From assembly GCA_016714985.1 (NCBI GenBank), contig JADKBS010000007.1, positions 248,001 through 312,000 on the forward strand: a DNA stretch of 64,000 nt, given 5' to 3'. This DNA comes from Saprospiraceae bacterium. Its GTDB lineage: Bacteria; Bacteroidota; Bacteroidia; Chitinophagales; Saprospiraceae. Position numbers and translations under genes: made by a program. This document shows positions 62,989-64,000 of the stretch, in pieces. The notes beneath the pieces were generated by a model that saw only the letters and a program-made list of their open reading frames with translations, had not been told where the DNA came from and did no database searches. Numbering within the stretch: position 1 is the stretch's first letter; every line of letters begins with the position of its first letter.

Positions 62989-63559
62989 AGCTCCTTAAAT
63001 CGTGTTGATTAATCAATTGCTTGAGTTTTTGCCGGGCAGTAGCCAAATGCCACTTAGAAGTTCCATCACTAATACCCAATTGCTCGCCAATTTCAGCATG
63101 GGAAAACCCTTCTATCGCATACAGCTTAAAAACTTCTGCGCTGGCAGGTGGCAGCGTATCTACCATCCGGAGGATGTCCTCTGCATAAAGTTGACTGGTA
63201 GGACTGGCATGAACGGGTTCATCCCGCTCTTCAAAAACAAGGAAATGGATGTATTTCTGTTGGTCACGGAAGTAATCGGCAAGACTGTGCCAAACCAACC
63301 TGCGCACCCATCCTTCCAAAGAGCCTTTGAAGGAATAGAGGTGGATTTTTTTGAAAACCCGCATGAATCCATTGTTGACGATTGACATGGCCTCGTCACG
63401 GTCATCGGTTCGGCGTAGGCACATCTCCATCATGGCAGGAAAGAAGCGGCGATAAAACTGCTCCTGCCAGAATCGGTCGTTGGCTACACAGCCTTTAACC
63501 AGATCCTCGTCGGTATATGTCCTTTGTTTTAGCAAATGCCGTGGTTTTCGCTTGCGCAA
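62978..63559 (-). CDS. ECF-type RNA polymerase sigma factor
   Basis: This is a 193-aa sigma-70-like regulator. Region 2 has WQEQFYRRFFPAMMEMCLRR, NNGFMRVFKKIHLYSFKGSL and EGWVRRLVWHSLADYF. Region 4 has VFKLYAIEGFSHAEIGEQLG and ISDGTSKWHLATARQKLKQL. No ATG is available at the right place, so the start is TTG at 63559. An upstream indel hiding a longer start cannot be excluded. It overlaps its membrane partner by 11 bases and starts 10 bases after the gene at 63570, so all three may be co-transcribed. Confidence 0.9.
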   Translation of the reverse strand: MRKRKPRHLLKQRTYTDEDLVKGCVANDRFWQEQFYRRFFPAMMEMCLRRTDDRDEAMSIVNNGFMRVFKKIHLYSFKGSLEGWVRRLVWHSLADYFRDQQKYIHFLVFEERDEPVHASPTSQLYAEDILRMVDTLPPASAEVFKLYAIEGFSHAEIGEQLGISDGTSKWHLATARQKLKQLINQHDLRSYAG

Positions 63560-63569
63560 AAAGGTTGGA

Positions 63570-64000
63570 TCACTTCCAAAGGCCGATTCCCACCCTAATC
63601 ACGATTCTCCGATAATCAATGTCACGGATTTCCAAATCTCCGTTGTAAAGTGTCCGCTCAAAATGGGCGCTCTGGAATCTTGCCCCTAGGTCCATGTAGA
63701 TGTCAACTCCCTCTGTAGTAGCGGCCCTATAGCCGATGGCCAAGTAGCCCATTGGCCCGCCTTCGGCTGTTTTTATGTCTAAAGACTTGCGGGGAAAACC
63801 TAACGAATAGCCGCCACCAAGCAAGGAATAGAACCCGCCAGATTCTTTCTTTGAAGGGAACAAGGCCCTAAGTTCTCCAAACAATGGGTAAACCGTTTCA
63901 CCCCTTCTGGAATAGTTGTCTATCCCAACACCTAAGCCTAAGCCAAACACATCGTTGATCTGCTTTCCAAAGACCTGTGAGAAACCAGCACCCAATGAAA
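63570..64000 (-). CDS. Partial outer-membrane-protein-like gene (5' end beyond the window)
   Basis: The minus-strand frame is open to the right edge and ends at 63570. It reads GAGFSQVFGKQINDVFGLGL, then SGGFYSLLGGGYSLGFPRKS and YLAIGYRAATTEGVDIYMDL, and ends VIRVGIGLWK. Glycine-rich alternating strands suggest a small outer-membrane barrel. The start lies outside the window. A TTG at 63995 is probably internal. It is followed 10 bases later by the ECF sigma gene. Confidence 0.65.
   Translation of the reverse strand, partial: SLGAGFSQVFGKQINDVFGLGLGVGIDNYSRRGETVYPLFGELRALFPSKKESGGFYSLLGGGYSLGFPRKSLDIKTAEGGPMGYLAIGYRAATTEGVDIYMDLGARFQSAHFERTLYNGDLEIRDIDYRRIVIRVGIGLWK

Noticed and set aside
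9001..64000. CRISPR array, tRNA, rRNA or riboswitch
   Set aside because: No regularly spaced direct repeats of CRISPR type and no tRNA or rRNA signature were recognised while reading. The tandem repeats found are in coding sequence or short intergenic tracts.

Overview
The window looks like chromosomal DNA from a Bacteroidota bacterium, most likely Saprospiria (Saprospiraceae-like). The signs are type IX secretion (T9SS) sorting domains on four large secreted proteins, a SusC/SusD pair, tandem FG-GAP/UnbV surface lipoproteins, SprB-type repeats, TANNTTTG-like promoter boxes, few Shine-Dalgarno sequences, and many genes of unknown function with beta-barrel or signal-peptide features. The lineage is an inference from gene content. 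I saw no rRNA, tRNA, CRISPR array, transposase, integrase or phage gene.

Layout. 0-9 kb: the 3' tip of an unknown gene with a perfect terminator, a C39-peptidase ABC exporter with its HlyD-type adaptor, a convergent ABC-2 transporter operon, a broken small gene and a penicillin-acylase (S45) gene. 9-17.6 kb: housekeeping and metabolic genes (SurE, GlpD, a PfkB-family sugar kinase, a secreted C1 peptidase, rhomboid protease, RlmH, NAD(P)HX repair enzyme). 17.7-26.7 kb: a T9SS cargo protein, YchF, an MFS transporter, RecQ coupled to a glycosyltransferase, and a secreted beta-helix protein. 27-33.3 kb: two flavin oxidoreductases, a YjbR-family gene, TrmD, an FKBP isomerase and an M28 peptidase. 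33.5-50.5 kb: a probable nutrient-uptake locus with two paralogous FG-GAP/UnbV lipoproteins, a T9SS protein, SusD, SusC, a divergent LacI-type regulator with a perfect palindromic operator candidate, and an aspartic protease with a PDZ domain. 51-59.6 kb: a 2.3-kilo-residue repeat-rich T9SS protein and a smaller T9SS cargo. 59.7-64 kb: a PLP enzyme and an ECF sigma factor with a membrane-spanning anti-sigma/beta-barrel partner.

Two patterns run through the window. First, at least seven single-base indels plus one stop codon break otherwise good genes (near 2.52, 6.08, 6.15, 6.64, 7.13, 22.36, 29.92 and 30.0 kb). Most lie in short homopolymers, so they look more like long-read consensus errors than true decay, although I cannot tell these apart from the sequence alone. 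Second, intergenic spaces carry a family of about 125-bp dual-hairpin elements with terminal inverted repeats (three copies), another MITE-like element with 14-bp inverted ends, a 77-bp long hairpin, and short tandem repeats. One of these is a 7-bp repeat inside a coding sequence, where a change in copy number would shift the frame.

The best candidate for a less-described system is the 33.5-50.5 kb locus. There the FG-GAP/UnbV lipoproteins, SusC/SusD, a LacI regulator and a retropepsin-like PDZ protease are packed together. The best single-gene oddity is the C39 exporter, whose ATPase keeps Walker A and B but has lost the normal signature and H-loop residues.
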